Below are positions 24,154-31,588 of a stretch of 31,588 nucleotides of DNA, piece by piece (the first letter of the stretch is position 1; each line of letters opens with the position of its first letter). The stretch spans positions 1 to 31,588 of the forward strand of contig DAOTXK010000163.1 of the NCBI GenBank assembly GCA_034435395.1. Reading direction: 5' to 3'. This DNA comes from DAOTXK01 sp034435395. Lineage in GTDB: Bacteria > Chloroflexota > Anaerolineae > Aggregatilineales > Ch27. The translations under genes were made by a program, and so were the position numbers. The notes under the pieces are model-generated. The model worked only from the letters and a program-made list of their open reading frames with translations. It was not told the origin of the DNA and searched no databases.

Positions 24154-27100
24154 ATGGACCAGCCATTGCCTTCCGTCCCGCAGACCGGTCGACGCGCCCC
24201 TCCGCTCTCCCCTGACGAGGAAGCCAGGCTGCTGACGGCCTGGCGCAAAGAGGACGACATCGACCTGTTCGCCAACGACCCCGACCCCGAAATCCGGCGG
24301 GTGGGGCGTCTGGCGCTGCGCCGTTCCCCGCCGGACATCAACGACGCTTTCGCACTGGGCGATCTGTGCGCCCAGCGGGCGCTGCTCGACGATCAGCTGC
24401 GGGTGTTTTACGTCGGCAAAGCGATGGCCGGCTACCGGCGGGCCGCCGCCCGGGCCACCAATACTGTGGACCGTCAGCTGACAGAACAGGCTATTGCCCG
24501 CTTCGTGCGGTGGACGACGGAGGTCGCCCTGCGGCTGGCCTCACCGCGCAACGTGGCGGTGGCCCTGTGGGCGGCGGCGGAGCTTTCCCCGGAGGAACAG
24601 TCCCCGGAATTGCAGGAAGTGTTACAGGCCCTGCTGCGGCAATATCCCATCAGTGTTGACGGCGGACCCGGCCTGAGTCAGGCCGACCGCAGGCCGGGCA
24701 CGGACGAGACGATGGCCGCGTCGCCAGTGCCGGGCGTGATCTCGGATACCCAGGATGATCTGGACCAGCCGGATGTTTCGGATGTCCTGTCGGACGTTTA
24801 TGAGGTGGCCGAGATCGAAGAGGGCGCGCCCGACGCGCCGGTCGCCGACCAGCCAGGCCACGCCGAGGGTCGATTCTCGGCGGTGGATATGCGCCCCCTC
24901 AGCGGCACCCAGGGTCCCTCCCCGACAGCGGAGGACGAGTTCTGGCCGGGCGACCGCATCGAAGACCGCTACGAAGTGGCCCAGGTCTTGCGCGGCGGCA
25001 TGGGAGTGGTTTACCTGTGTTACGATCACCAGCAGCGCGAGCCAGTGGCCATCAAGAGTTTCCAGGCGCGGTTCTTCGACAACGAACGGGCGGTGGCGCG
25101 GTTCATCCAGGAGGCGCTGACCTGGGTGCGGCTGGAGAAACATCCGCACATCGTCCAGGCGCGGGTGGTGCGCACCATTCGCGGGCGCCCGCACATTTTC
25201 CTGGAACACGTCAGCGGGCCGGAGGGGTTAGGCTCTGACCTGCGGGCATGGATCGACCACAACCGGCTCACGATGGAACTGACGGTGAAATTCGGCCTGC
25301 ACGTCGCCAGGGGGATGCAGCATGCCGTGGAGAAAGTGCCAGGGCTGGTGCATCGCGATCTCAAGCCGGCCAACATCCTGGTGACGCACGACGAAGTGGC
25401 TAAAGTGACCGACTTCGGGCTGGTGCATTCGGTGGCGGTGGCCGACGTGCCGCTGGTGGAGGACGACGACAGCCCCGTTCGTCTGACCCGGGTCGGATCG
25501 GTGGTGGGGACGGCTCCGTACATGTCCCCGGAGCAGTGCCGGGCGGAGGCGGTCGATCCCCGGTCGGATATCTACGCCTTCGGCTGCATCCTGTTTGAGA
25601 TGCTGGCCGGGCGGCCCGTCTTCCCGGCGCGTAAGTTCCACGCCTGGCTGGCGGCTCATCTGGCTGAAACCCCGGCGATTCCGGCGGACGTGGCGGCCGA
25701 CATCCCTGACGGATTGAGCAAGCTGGTGCTGGACTGCCTGGCCAAGGCCCCGGACGATCGCCCGCCGAATTGGGGGGCGGTCGTCGACCGGCTGACGCCG
25801 ATCTACCAGGACGTGTGGGGCGAGCCGGTCAGCGAAGACCTCAGCGGCGCGCAACTGGAAGCACATGAGCTGATGGACAAGGGCTACAGCCTGACCGAGC
25901 TGGGCCGCGCCGAGGAAGCGCTGGAAGCCTACGACCGGGCGCTGGCCTTGCAGCCAGATTACGCCTGGGCCTGGGCGCGGAAGGGCCGCACGTTGCGCCT
26001 GCTGGATCGGTATGACGAGGCGCTGGGATGTTTCGAACAGGCGATCCGGCTCTCTCCCAATTACGCCTGGGCCTGGAACGGCAAAGGCATCGTCCTGGAG
26101 CGGTTGGGCCGCCCGGAGGAGGCGCTGGCCTCTTACGAGAAAGCGTCGGCGTTGAAACCGGGCGATGTCTGGCCCTGGTACAACCAGGCGGACATCTTGC
26201 AGGCGCAGGGGCGGTTTGAGGAGGCGCTGGCCCTGCTGGACCGGGCGCTCAACGTGGACCCCATGCACGCGCACAGTTGGGCCAAACGCGGGCAGATTTA
26301 CCGGCTGATGGAGCGTTACGACAGCGCGGTCAAGGCGTATCGCATGGCCCTCAAGTTGCAGCCGGATTATGGCTGGGCCAGCAACGGCCTGGGACTGGCC
26401 CTGAAGGCCCTGGGGCGCTGGCAGGATGCCCTGACGGCCTTCCGCCACGCGGCCCGCGATGCCCCGGACGAGGTCTGGCACTGGTACAACCAGGTGGAGA
26501 TGCTGGTCGAACTGGGGCGCTACGCCGAGGCGCTGTCCCCGGCCCAGGAGGCGGTCCGGGTTGATCCGGCGCATGCCTATAGCTGGGCCAAGCTGGGGCA
26601 GGTGTGTCGGTATTTGCAGCGGTATGAGGAGGGGCTGGAGGCTTATAACCAGGCGTTAGCCCTGACGCCGGATTACGCCTGGGCCATCAACGGCAAGGGT
26701 ATCGTGCTGGAGCGGTTGGAGCGTTACCTGGAAGCGTTGGCCTGCTACGAGGAGGCGGCCAGGCTGGCCCCGGACGACGTGTGGCACTGGTACAACCAGG
26801 GTAACGTTCTGGTGCTGCTCAAACGCTTTGAGGCGGCGCTGACACCGCTGCAAAAGGCCATCCAGCTGGCCCCCCGTCATGCTCGCAGCTGGGCTCGCCT
26901 GGGCAATGCCCTGCGTCACCTGGACCGGGCGGAGGAGGCGCTGGGATATCTGGAACGCGCCGTCGAGCTGGAGCCGGACTACGCCTGGGCCTGGAATGAG
27001 TTGGGGGCGGTGTGCGAGGCCCTGGGCCAGCCGGAAGAGGCCCTGGCCGCCTACGCCCGGGCCGCCGAAATCGACCCCGACAACGCGCTCTATCTCTATA

Positions 27101-28194
27101 ACCAGGCCGATTCCCTGATTGTGTTCCGCCGCAATGAGGAGGCGCAGGCGCTGCTGGAGCGGGCGGTGGCGATCAACCCGCTGCACAACCGTGCCTGGGC
27201 CAAGCTGGGGCAGGTCTTCCGCCGTCTGGGACGCCATGAGGAGGCGCTGGCGGCCTATGACCGGGCGCTCCAGATCGATGATCGTTACGCCTGGGCCTGG
27301 AACGGGCGCGGTCTGACCTACAGCGCCATGGGCGATCATGAGCGTGCGCTCGATTGCTTCAAACGGGCCGCCGAGGAAGACCCGCGCGATGTCTGGTTCT
27401 GGTATAACCAGGGCGACGCGCTGGTGATCCTGCACCGCTATGAGGAAGCGCTTGGCCCGCTGGACCGGGCGCTGGCGCTCAATAACCAGCACATCGAATC
27501 ATGGGCCAAAAAAGGACAATGTCTGCGCCGCCTGGGTCGGCATAAGGAGGCGGTGGTGGCCTATGATCAGGCGCTGGCCGTCGACCCTCACTACGCCTGG
27601 GCCTGGAATGGGCGCGGCCTGGCGCTGGATGGGATGGGGCGGCGGGAGGAAGCGCTGGCCAGTTTTGAGCGCGCCGTGCAGGAGGACCCCACCGGCCTGT
27701 GGTATTACACCAACCAGCTCGATCCTTTGCTGGACCTGCGGCGGTACGAGCAGGCGCTGGAGGTGGTCGATCGGGCCTTGGCGGTCTCCCAGGACAGCGC
27801 CAACGTGTGGGCGCGGCGCGGGCAGATTTTGCGGCGCTTGAAGCAGCCAGCCGAAGCGATCACCAGCTACCAGGAGGCCATCCGGCGCGACCCGGCCTAC
27901 GCCTGGGCGTACAACGGCCTGGGGCTGGCCTATGCGGCGCTGGAACGGTGGGAGGAAGCGCTGGAATGTTACGAGCAGGCCACCCATTACAACGGCGGCG
28001 ATGTCTGGTTCTGGCATAACCGGGGCGAGGCGTTGATCGCGCTGGGCCGGTACGAGGAGGCCGTGGAAGTCCTCAACCAGGCGCTGCACCTGAACCCCCA
28101 GCACGAAGCCGCCCGCGCCAAGCGGACCGAAGCCCGCCGTCTGTGGCAGGCCCAGCAGCAGGATGGGCCGGATGCCCCTCGCGACTCTCGATAG
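24154..28194 (+). CDS. Soluble Ser/Thr protein kinase with about 22 TPR repeats
   Basis: It encodes 1346 residues from ATG 24154, 10 bases after the clpC-like stop; there is no clear ribosome site, so coupling is likely. Residues 1-165 form a helical N-domain and 165-265 an acidic, Pro-rich linker. The kinase domain is at about 272-545: Gly-loop L-R280-G-G-M-G284 (first Gly replaced by Leu), Lys301 (VAIK), H400-R-D402-LKPANI, D420-F-G422 and YMSPEQC. From residue 568 to the end are TPRs: two ordinary ones, then seven units of three TPRs in strict register. No membrane helix is seen. The long TPR superhelix probably holds substrates or a scaffold partner. The FHA gene 42 bases downstream suggests a phosphothreonine reader in the same pathway. 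Confidence 0.93.
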   Translation: MDQPLPSVPQTGRRAPPLSPDEEARLLTAWRKEDDIDLFANDPDPEIRRVGRLALRRSPPDINDAFALGDLCAQRALLDDQLRVFYVGKAMAGYRRAAARATNTVDRQLTEQAIARFVRWTTEVALRLASPRNVAVALWAAAELSPEEQSPELQEVLQALLRQYPISVDGGPGLSQADRRPGTDETMAASPVPGVISDTQDDLDQPDVSDVLSDVYEVAEIEEGAPDAPVADQPGHAEGRFSAVDMRPLSGTQGPSPTAEDEFWPGDRIEDRYEVAQVLRGGMGVVYLCYDHQQREPVAIKSFQARFFDNERAVARFIQEALTWVRLEKHPHIVQARVVRTIRGRPHIFLEHVSGPEGLGSDLRAWIDHNRLTMELTVKFGLHVARGMQHAVEKVPGLVHRDLKPANILVTHDEVAKVTDFGLVHSVAVADVPLVEDDDSPVRLTRVGSVVGTAPYMSPEQCRAEAVDPRSDIYAFGCILFEMLAGRPVFPARKFHAWLAAHLAETPAIPADVAADIPDGLSKLVLDCLAKAPDDRPPNWGAVVDRLTPIYQDVWGEPVSEDLSGAQLEAHELMDKGYSLTELGRAEEALEAYDRALALQPDYAWAWARKGRTLRLLDRYDEALGCFEQAIRLSPNYAWAWNGKGIVLERLGRPEEALASYEKASALKPGDVWPWYNQADILQAQGRFEEALALLDRALNVDPMHAHSWAKRGQIYRLMERYDSAVKAYRMALKLQPDYGWASNGLGLALKALGRWQDALTAFRHAARDAPDEVWHWYNQVEMLVELGRYAEALSPAQEAVRVDPAHAYSWAKLGQVCRYLQRYEEGLEAYNQALALTPDYAWAINGKGIVLERLERYLEALACYEEAARLAPDDVWHWYNQGNVLVLLKRFEAALTPLQKAIQLAPRHARSWARLGNALRHLDRAEEALGYLERAVELEPDYAWAWNELGAVCEALGQPEEALAAYARAAEIDPDNALYLYNQADSLIVFRRNEEAQALLERAVAINPLHNRAWAKLGQVFRRLGRHEEALAAYDRALQIDDRYAWAWNGRGLTYSAMGDHERALDCFKRAAEEDPRDVWFWYNQGDALVILHRYEEALGPLDRALALNNQHIESWAKKGQCLRRLGRHKEAVVAYDQALAVDPHYAWAWNGRGLALDGMGRREEALASFERAVQEDPTGLWYYTNQLDPLLDLRRYEQALEVVDRALAVSQDSANVWARRGQILRRLKQPAEAITSYQEAIRRDPAYAWAYNGLGLAYAALERWEEALECYEQATHYNGGDVWFWHNRGEALIALGRYEEAVEVLNQALHLNPQHEAARAKRTEARRLWQAQQQDGPDAPRDSR
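26062..28194 (+). repeat. Seven-unit, 306-bp super-repeat (three TPRs per unit)
   Basis: The codon starting the Y-(A/G)-W-A motif falls at 26062, 26368, 26674, 26980, 27286, 27592 and 27898, always exactly 306 bp apart. Each unit has three distinct TPRs. One begins YAWAWNG(K/R)G, one (D)VW.WYNQ, and one H...SWAK.GQ..R. The seventh unit is cut short by the stop codon, 10 bases before it would close. The repeats are well diverged at DNA level, so the array is not recent. Confidence 0.9.
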
Positions 28195-28236
28195 CGGGCG
28201 CTGGCATTTGGCCCGCCAGAACGGGATTCAGTGCCT

Positions 28237-28599
28237 ATGAGCCAGGAGATGATTACCGTCCGGTTGATGAGCGGCCCCCAGGACGGCCTGGGATTGGAGT
28301 TTCCCCTGTCCCAGGCGGGGGAGGAGACGGTGGTAACCATTGGCCGCAGTGAAGACTGCGATGTGTCGCTGCCGTATGACAGCCAGGTATCGCGGGTGCA
28401 TGCCCGGCTCATCTGCGCGTGTGATGACGAAACCCTGGACGAGGGTGAGGTGCGGCGGCGGACGCGGCTTCGCCTGGTCGATGTCGGCAGCCGCAATGGC
28501 ACCTACCTGGGCCAGCAGCGGCTGAGAGATGAGAGCGCCCCCCTGAAGCCAGGGGACCTGTTCCGCGTGGGGCGGACCTGGCTGCGCGTCGACCCCTGA
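28237..28599 (+). CDS. Single-domain FHA protein
   Basis: It encodes 120 residues that are one forkhead-associated domain. It has the conserved G36-R37-S, S52-R-V-H55 and G84-S-R-N-G88 residues that contact phosphothreonine. A charged insertion of about 15 residues (63-77) separates two core strands. There is no membrane or other domain. Genes of this type usually read Thr phosphorylation by a neighbouring kinase; here the TPR kinase is directly upstream. Start choice is uncertain among GTG 28231, ATG 28237 and ATG 28249, because none has a strong ribosome site. Confidence 0.9.
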   Translation: MSQEMITVRLMSGPQDGLGLEFPLSQAGEETVVTIGRSEDCDVSLPYDSQVSRVHARLICACDDETLDEGEVRRRTRLRLVDVGSRNGTYLGQQRLRDESAPLKPGDLFRVGRTWLRVDP

Positions 28600-28630
28600 G
28601 CCAGCGCCCTCCCCGCCGTCCACCACCGCC

Positions 28631-29143
28631 ATGATTGACGATAGTTACCTGGATGTGCTGCGCCAGCTGGTGCACCGATTGGGCGACGACTCGCCGGAAG
28701 GCGCCGGCCGGCCCCCGGTCAATTGGGCGTTGACCGGCAGTCTGTCGATGGCACTGCAAGGCGTACCCGTCGAGCCGCACGATATCGACGTGCAGACCGA
28801 CGCGGCGGGCGCTTATGAGATCGAACGTCGGTTCGCGGCGGCGGTCATCCGCCCGGTGGCCTTTTCCTCGGCGGAGAACATCCGCTCCCATTTTGGGGCG
28901 CTCCGCATCAATGGCCTCACGGTCGAGATCATGGGCGATATCGAGAAGCGGCTGCCGGACGGCTCCTGGGAAGGCCCGGTCGATCTGGCGCGTCACCGGC
29001 ATGTAGTGGCGGTGGCCGGGATGCGTGTGCCGGTGCTGTCGCTGGCCTATGAGCAGGAGGCGTACCTCAAGCTGGGCCGCGTCGAACGGGCGGCGTTGCT
29101 GGCGCGGTGGCTGGCCGGGCCGGGCGGCTCTGGCGAAGGATAG
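28631..29143 (+). CDS. Nucleotidyltransferase-fold protein
   Basis: It encodes 170 residues with the pol-beta-type minimal nucleotidyltransferase pattern. LTG36-S37 is followed by HD51-I-D53-V as the metal-binding DxD, and a third acidic residue E99 lies in LTVEIMGD. The rest is a short helical tail with a Y-x-x-E-A-Y-L-K-L-G-R motif, typical of proteins related to MNT/AbiEii or aminoglycoside-type transferases. It may transfer NMP to a protein or small molecule, but no partner antitoxin or toxin gene is adjacent. The gap to the FHA gene is 31 bases and to the next gene 5 bases, so it belongs to the same transcript. Confidence 0.75.
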   Translation: MIDDSYLDVLRQLVHRLGDDSPEGAGRPPVNWALTGSLSMALQGVPVEPHDIDVQTDAAGAYEIERRFAAAVIRPVAFSSAENIRSHFGALRINGLTVEIMGDIEKRLPDGSWEGPVDLARHRHVVAVAGMRVPVLSLAYEQEAYLKLGRVERAALLARWLAGPGGSGEG

Positions 29144-29148
29144 TTTGT

Positions 29149-31588
29149 GTGTCCTCCCCTCGATGGCTCACCCGCGTTTTATATTTCTGGATCACCCTGT
29201 GTGTGTTGGGGATTGCCTTCGGCCAGGCGCTGGCCGCTGAGCATGGCCTGAGGCGCACGGTGATCGATTCGGGCGGCGGCGCGTCCAGCGAGTCGGTGGC
29301 CTGGCCGCTGGTGGACGGGGCGCTGCCCAACTGGGACCGCCCGCAGACAATCCGCCTGGGAGGGTTTGTGTGGCAGGGTGGGCCGGGCGCGACGACCTGG
29401 CGTGTCGTCCATAACGGCGGCGTGACGGTGCGGGTGGACGGCCAGACGGTTTTTCAGGCCCGCGAACACGGCCCGCTGACCGCCGACGAGTTCCCGGTAT
29501 CGTGGCCCGGCGACTGGCTGGCGCTGGAAATCGAGTACGACCACGATCCGGCAGCGCTGGACATCCCCGGCGGGCGGCTGCTGATGGCCGTCTACGAGCC
29601 AGCGGCCTGGGGATGGGCGCTGCTGCCCACGTATCGCCTGTACACGGCTTCCCCTGACCCGGCCCTGGCGGCTGCTGAGGCGATCAGGCAGACGCTGACG
29701 ACGCTGGCGCTGGCGGGCCTGCTGGCCGGACTCCTGGCGCTGGGGCTGCGCTGGGCCTGGCGGGCGCGAGTCTGGCAGCAGCGGGAGGCGTGGATCATGG
29801 CCGCGCTGATCCTGGCGGCGTTGCTGGTTCGCCTGGTGGTCCTGGAAGAGCGGGCGGCTGGCGATGGTTACTTCTACGAGCCGCGCGTCGGGGCGGACAA
29901 CTACGTCGATCTGGCGCGGCGGCTGTACAGCGGGGCGGCTTCACTGGGCGGGACGTGGTACCAGCCGGGCGCGGCCATCTGGTTCGTGGGGGTGATGCGC
30001 CTGTGCGGGCCTGATCTGGAGAAGCTGTACGTGGCGAACGCGGTCCTGGGCGCGTGGAGCGTGGGGGCCATTGCCGGGGCGGGAAGGCTGTTGGGCGGGC
30101 GGCGGGCCGGGATCATCGCCGGGCTGGTGGGGGCGATTTTCCCGCCGCTGGTCTTCTATCACACGACGCTGCTGCCGGTGGCAGTGGCGGCGGCGTTGAC
30201 GGCCTGGGCGGCGCTGGCCGGGCTGTGGACGGCCCGCCGGTCATCGGCCTGGGGGGCGGTGGCCTTCGGCTTCCTGATCGGGCTGGCGGCGCTGGTCCGC
30301 CCGTCGACGCTGGTCTGGGGCGCGGCGCTGCCGGTGGCCTTGCTGGCGGCGCGGGACCGGGCGGGCAGGTGGCGCGGGTGGCGGCGGGTCGTCGGGCTGA
30401 GTGCGCTGGCCGGGGTGGTCGCCCTGGGGACCATCGCCCCGCAGACGCTGGCCAACCGGGCGGCGGGCGAAGGCAGCCTGATCAGCAGCAATGGTCCGCG
30501 AGCGTTATACGCGGGCAACAACCGCGACGGCGACGGCACCGCTGTGCTTAACGTGGGACAGGCGTGGTATGTGGCTGCCCAACGTCACCAGGACTGGATC
30601 GCGGCTACGGTGGCTGACGCGCAGGCCGATCCGCTGCGGGCGGCTTCGCTGCTGCTGCACAAGGCCGGCTTGTTCTGGGGGAACGTGGAGATCACCAACA
30701 ACGTCAGCTATACCCGCGACGGGGTGCGGGCTTCGGCCACGCTGGCGCTGCTGTCGCTGAATGGCTCCCTGGGCGTGGCGCTCCTGGGCTGGCTGGCGGT
30801 GGCTGGGCTGGCGCTGGCCTGGGCGGAGACCGGCGGGACCCGGGGGCGGGCGCTGATGTGGCTCCTGGCGGCCATGATCGCGCTCTACATGTTGGGCACG
30901 GTCGCCTTTTACGTGATCGGACGGCTGCGCGCGCTGGTGATCCCGCTCCTGGTCATCCCCGCTGGACTGGCCCTGGATCGGCTTGTGGCGGCGGCAGCGG
31001 CCCGGCGCGCCGACCGCCGGCTGTTCCGGGCGGGCGCGGTCGGCCTGGCCTTCCTGCTGATGATGCACGCTTTTGAGTATCAGTTGCCGCGCAAGGGATT
31101 CTTCTACGGCGGCCTCCCCGCCGAGGCCGTCCCGCGCGCCGACAACCTGGGGGGCGAGGTGCGGCTGGTTGGCGCTGGCCCGGTCGAGACCGATCACCGG
31201 CCCGGCGGTTACGTCTATGTGACGCTGTACTGGCAGGCCATCGCCCCGCCCACCGAGGATTACATGACCTTCGTGCACCTGGTGGACGAGGAAGGGCGGA
31301 AGATCGCTGGCAAGGATGTTATGCTCGGCGGGATCAGCCATCCGCCGGTCGGCGCGTCGGGCTGGCCGGTGGGGGCGACGCTGGCCGAGTCCTATCTGGT
31401 GCTGCTGCCGGACGACGCCCCGCCCATCCTGGAATTGCATACCGGCTTGTATCGCCGGGACAGCCTGGCCCGCCTGCCGCTGCTCGCCCCGGACGGCGCG
31501 CCGCTGGACCGGGACTTCGTGCGGCTCCGGGCGCTGGGCCTGATCCCGCCAGAGGGACTCCCGGCGCTGACGGGCGCAGTCAAGGCGG
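29149..31588 (+). CDS. GT39-type membrane glycosyltransferase with PA14-like domain, 3' end outside window
   Basis: An open frame without stop runs from GTG 29149 (AAGGA at 29136-29140, 8 bases upstream) to the right edge: 813 codons, incomplete. One membrane helix (about 6-29) is followed by an extracytoplasmic beta-domain (about 55-165) with GFVWQGGPG, VTVRVDGQTVF and WLALEIEY strands, resembling PA14. The GT-C membrane region spans about 179-640. It contains GADNYVDLARRLYSG after helix 3, a YQPGAAIW segment, LAALVRPS and a late YVIGRLRALVIPLLVIPAGLAL. The C-terminal soluble part (from about 670) has VYVTLYWQA, DYMTFVHLVDEEGR and a final GLYRRDSLARLPL, a beta-domain I associate with Chloroflexota GT39 proteins. 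It probably transfers sugar from a polyprenyl-phosphate donor to an envelope acceptor. Confidence 0.82.
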   Translation, partial: MSSPRWLTRVLYFWITLCVLGIAFGQALAAEHGLRRTVIDSGGGASSESVAWPLVDGALPNWDRPQTIRLGGFVWQGGPGATTWRVVHNGGVTVRVDGQTVFQAREHGPLTADEFPVSWPGDWLALEIEYDHDPAALDIPGGRLLMAVYEPAAWGWALLPTYRLYTASPDPALAAAEAIRQTLTTLALAGLLAGLLALGLRWAWRARVWQQREAWIMAALILAALLVRLVVLEERAAGDGYFYEPRVGADNYVDLARRLYSGAASLGGTWYQPGAAIWFVGVMRLCGPDLEKLYVANAVLGAWSVGAIAGAGRLLGGRRAGIIAGLVGAIFPPLVFYHTTLLPVAVAAALTAWAALAGLWTARRSSAWGAVAFGFLIGLAALVRPSTLVWGAALPVALLAARDRAGRWRGWRRVVGLSALAGVVALGTIAPQTLANRAAGEGSLISSNGPRALYAGNNRDGDGTAVLNVGQAWYVAAQRHQDWIAATVADAQADPLRAASLLLHKAGLFWGNVEITNNVSYTRDGVRASATLALLSLNGSLGVALLGWLAVAGLALAWAETGGTRGRALMWLLAAMIALYMLGTVAFYVIGRLRALVIPLLVIPAGLALDRLVAAAAARRADRRLFRAGAVGLAFLLMMHAFEYQLPRKGFFYGGLPAEAVPRADNLGGEVRLVGAGPVETDHRPGGYVYVTLYWQAIAPPTEDYMTFVHLVDEEGRKIAGKDVMLGGISHPPVGASGWPVGATLAESYLVLLPDDAPPILELHTGLYRRDSLARLPLLAPDGAPLDRDFVRLRALGLIPPEGLPALTGAVKA

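Noticed and set aside
28194..28216. GCGGGC/GCCCGC inverted repeat after the TPR kinase
   Set aside because: Six GC pairs with an 11-base loop and no T-run; the downstream FHA gene appears co-transcribed, so it is not a terminator.
28631..29143. Nucleotidyltransferase as half of an AbiE/MNT-HEPN toxin-antitoxin pair
   Set aside because: No HEPN or antitoxin partner is adjacent; neighbours are an FHA gene and a glycosyltransferase gene.

Overview
The window is a GC-rich bacterial chromosomal segment with densely packed genes. The gene set fits Chloroflexota, probably an Anaerolineae-like lineage. The pointers are large secreted beta-domain proteins, Ser/Thr kinases with TPR or extracytoplasmic tails, a GT39-type enzyme with a C-terminal beta-domain, and many GTG/TTG starts. 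This placement is an inference from gene content; no rRNA or other marker is present. I saw no tRNA, rRNA, CRISPR array or insertion sequence.

Left part (1-6509, + strand): the 3' end of a very large, probably extracellular multidomain protein; a secreted YVTN-type beta-propeller fused to a di-heme cytochrome c peroxidase/MauG-like domain; and a uroporphyrinogen decarboxylase-family protein. A small GT87-like membrane protein converges from the - strand (6511-7368) with one base between the two genes.

Exporter operon (7620-12182): an extended -10 promoter lies against a perfect 18-bp palindrome. Then come a MarR regulator and two ABC half-transporters that together have the signature of an asymmetric heterodimeric exporter, closed by an intrinsic terminator.

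Candidate defence pair (12255-13789): a TIR domain joined to a KTSC domain, overlapping by 4 bp (GTGA) with a second small GT87-like membrane protein. This is the most unusual gene arrangement in the window.

Middle (13983-18308): a secreted protein alternating PPC-like and discoidin-like domains; a UPF0200-type P-loop kinase on the - strand; and a promoter-preceded STAND-like ATPase with a C-terminal membrane anchor.

Phospho-signalling block (18348 to the right edge): on the - strand, a transmembrane PknB-type kinase and a soluble GAF-PAS histidine kinase. Divergently, an apparent five-gene + strand operon encodes a ClpC-like unfoldase without the middle domain, a soluble Ser/Thr kinase carrying about 22 TPRs in a strict 306-bp three-TPR super-repeat, an FHA protein, a nucleotidyltransferase-fold protein, and a GT39-type membrane glycosyltransferase that runs off the right edge. 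A likely reading is that the kinases phosphorylate targets, the FHA protein reads phosphothreonine and the unfoldase acts downstream; this is inference from gene order.
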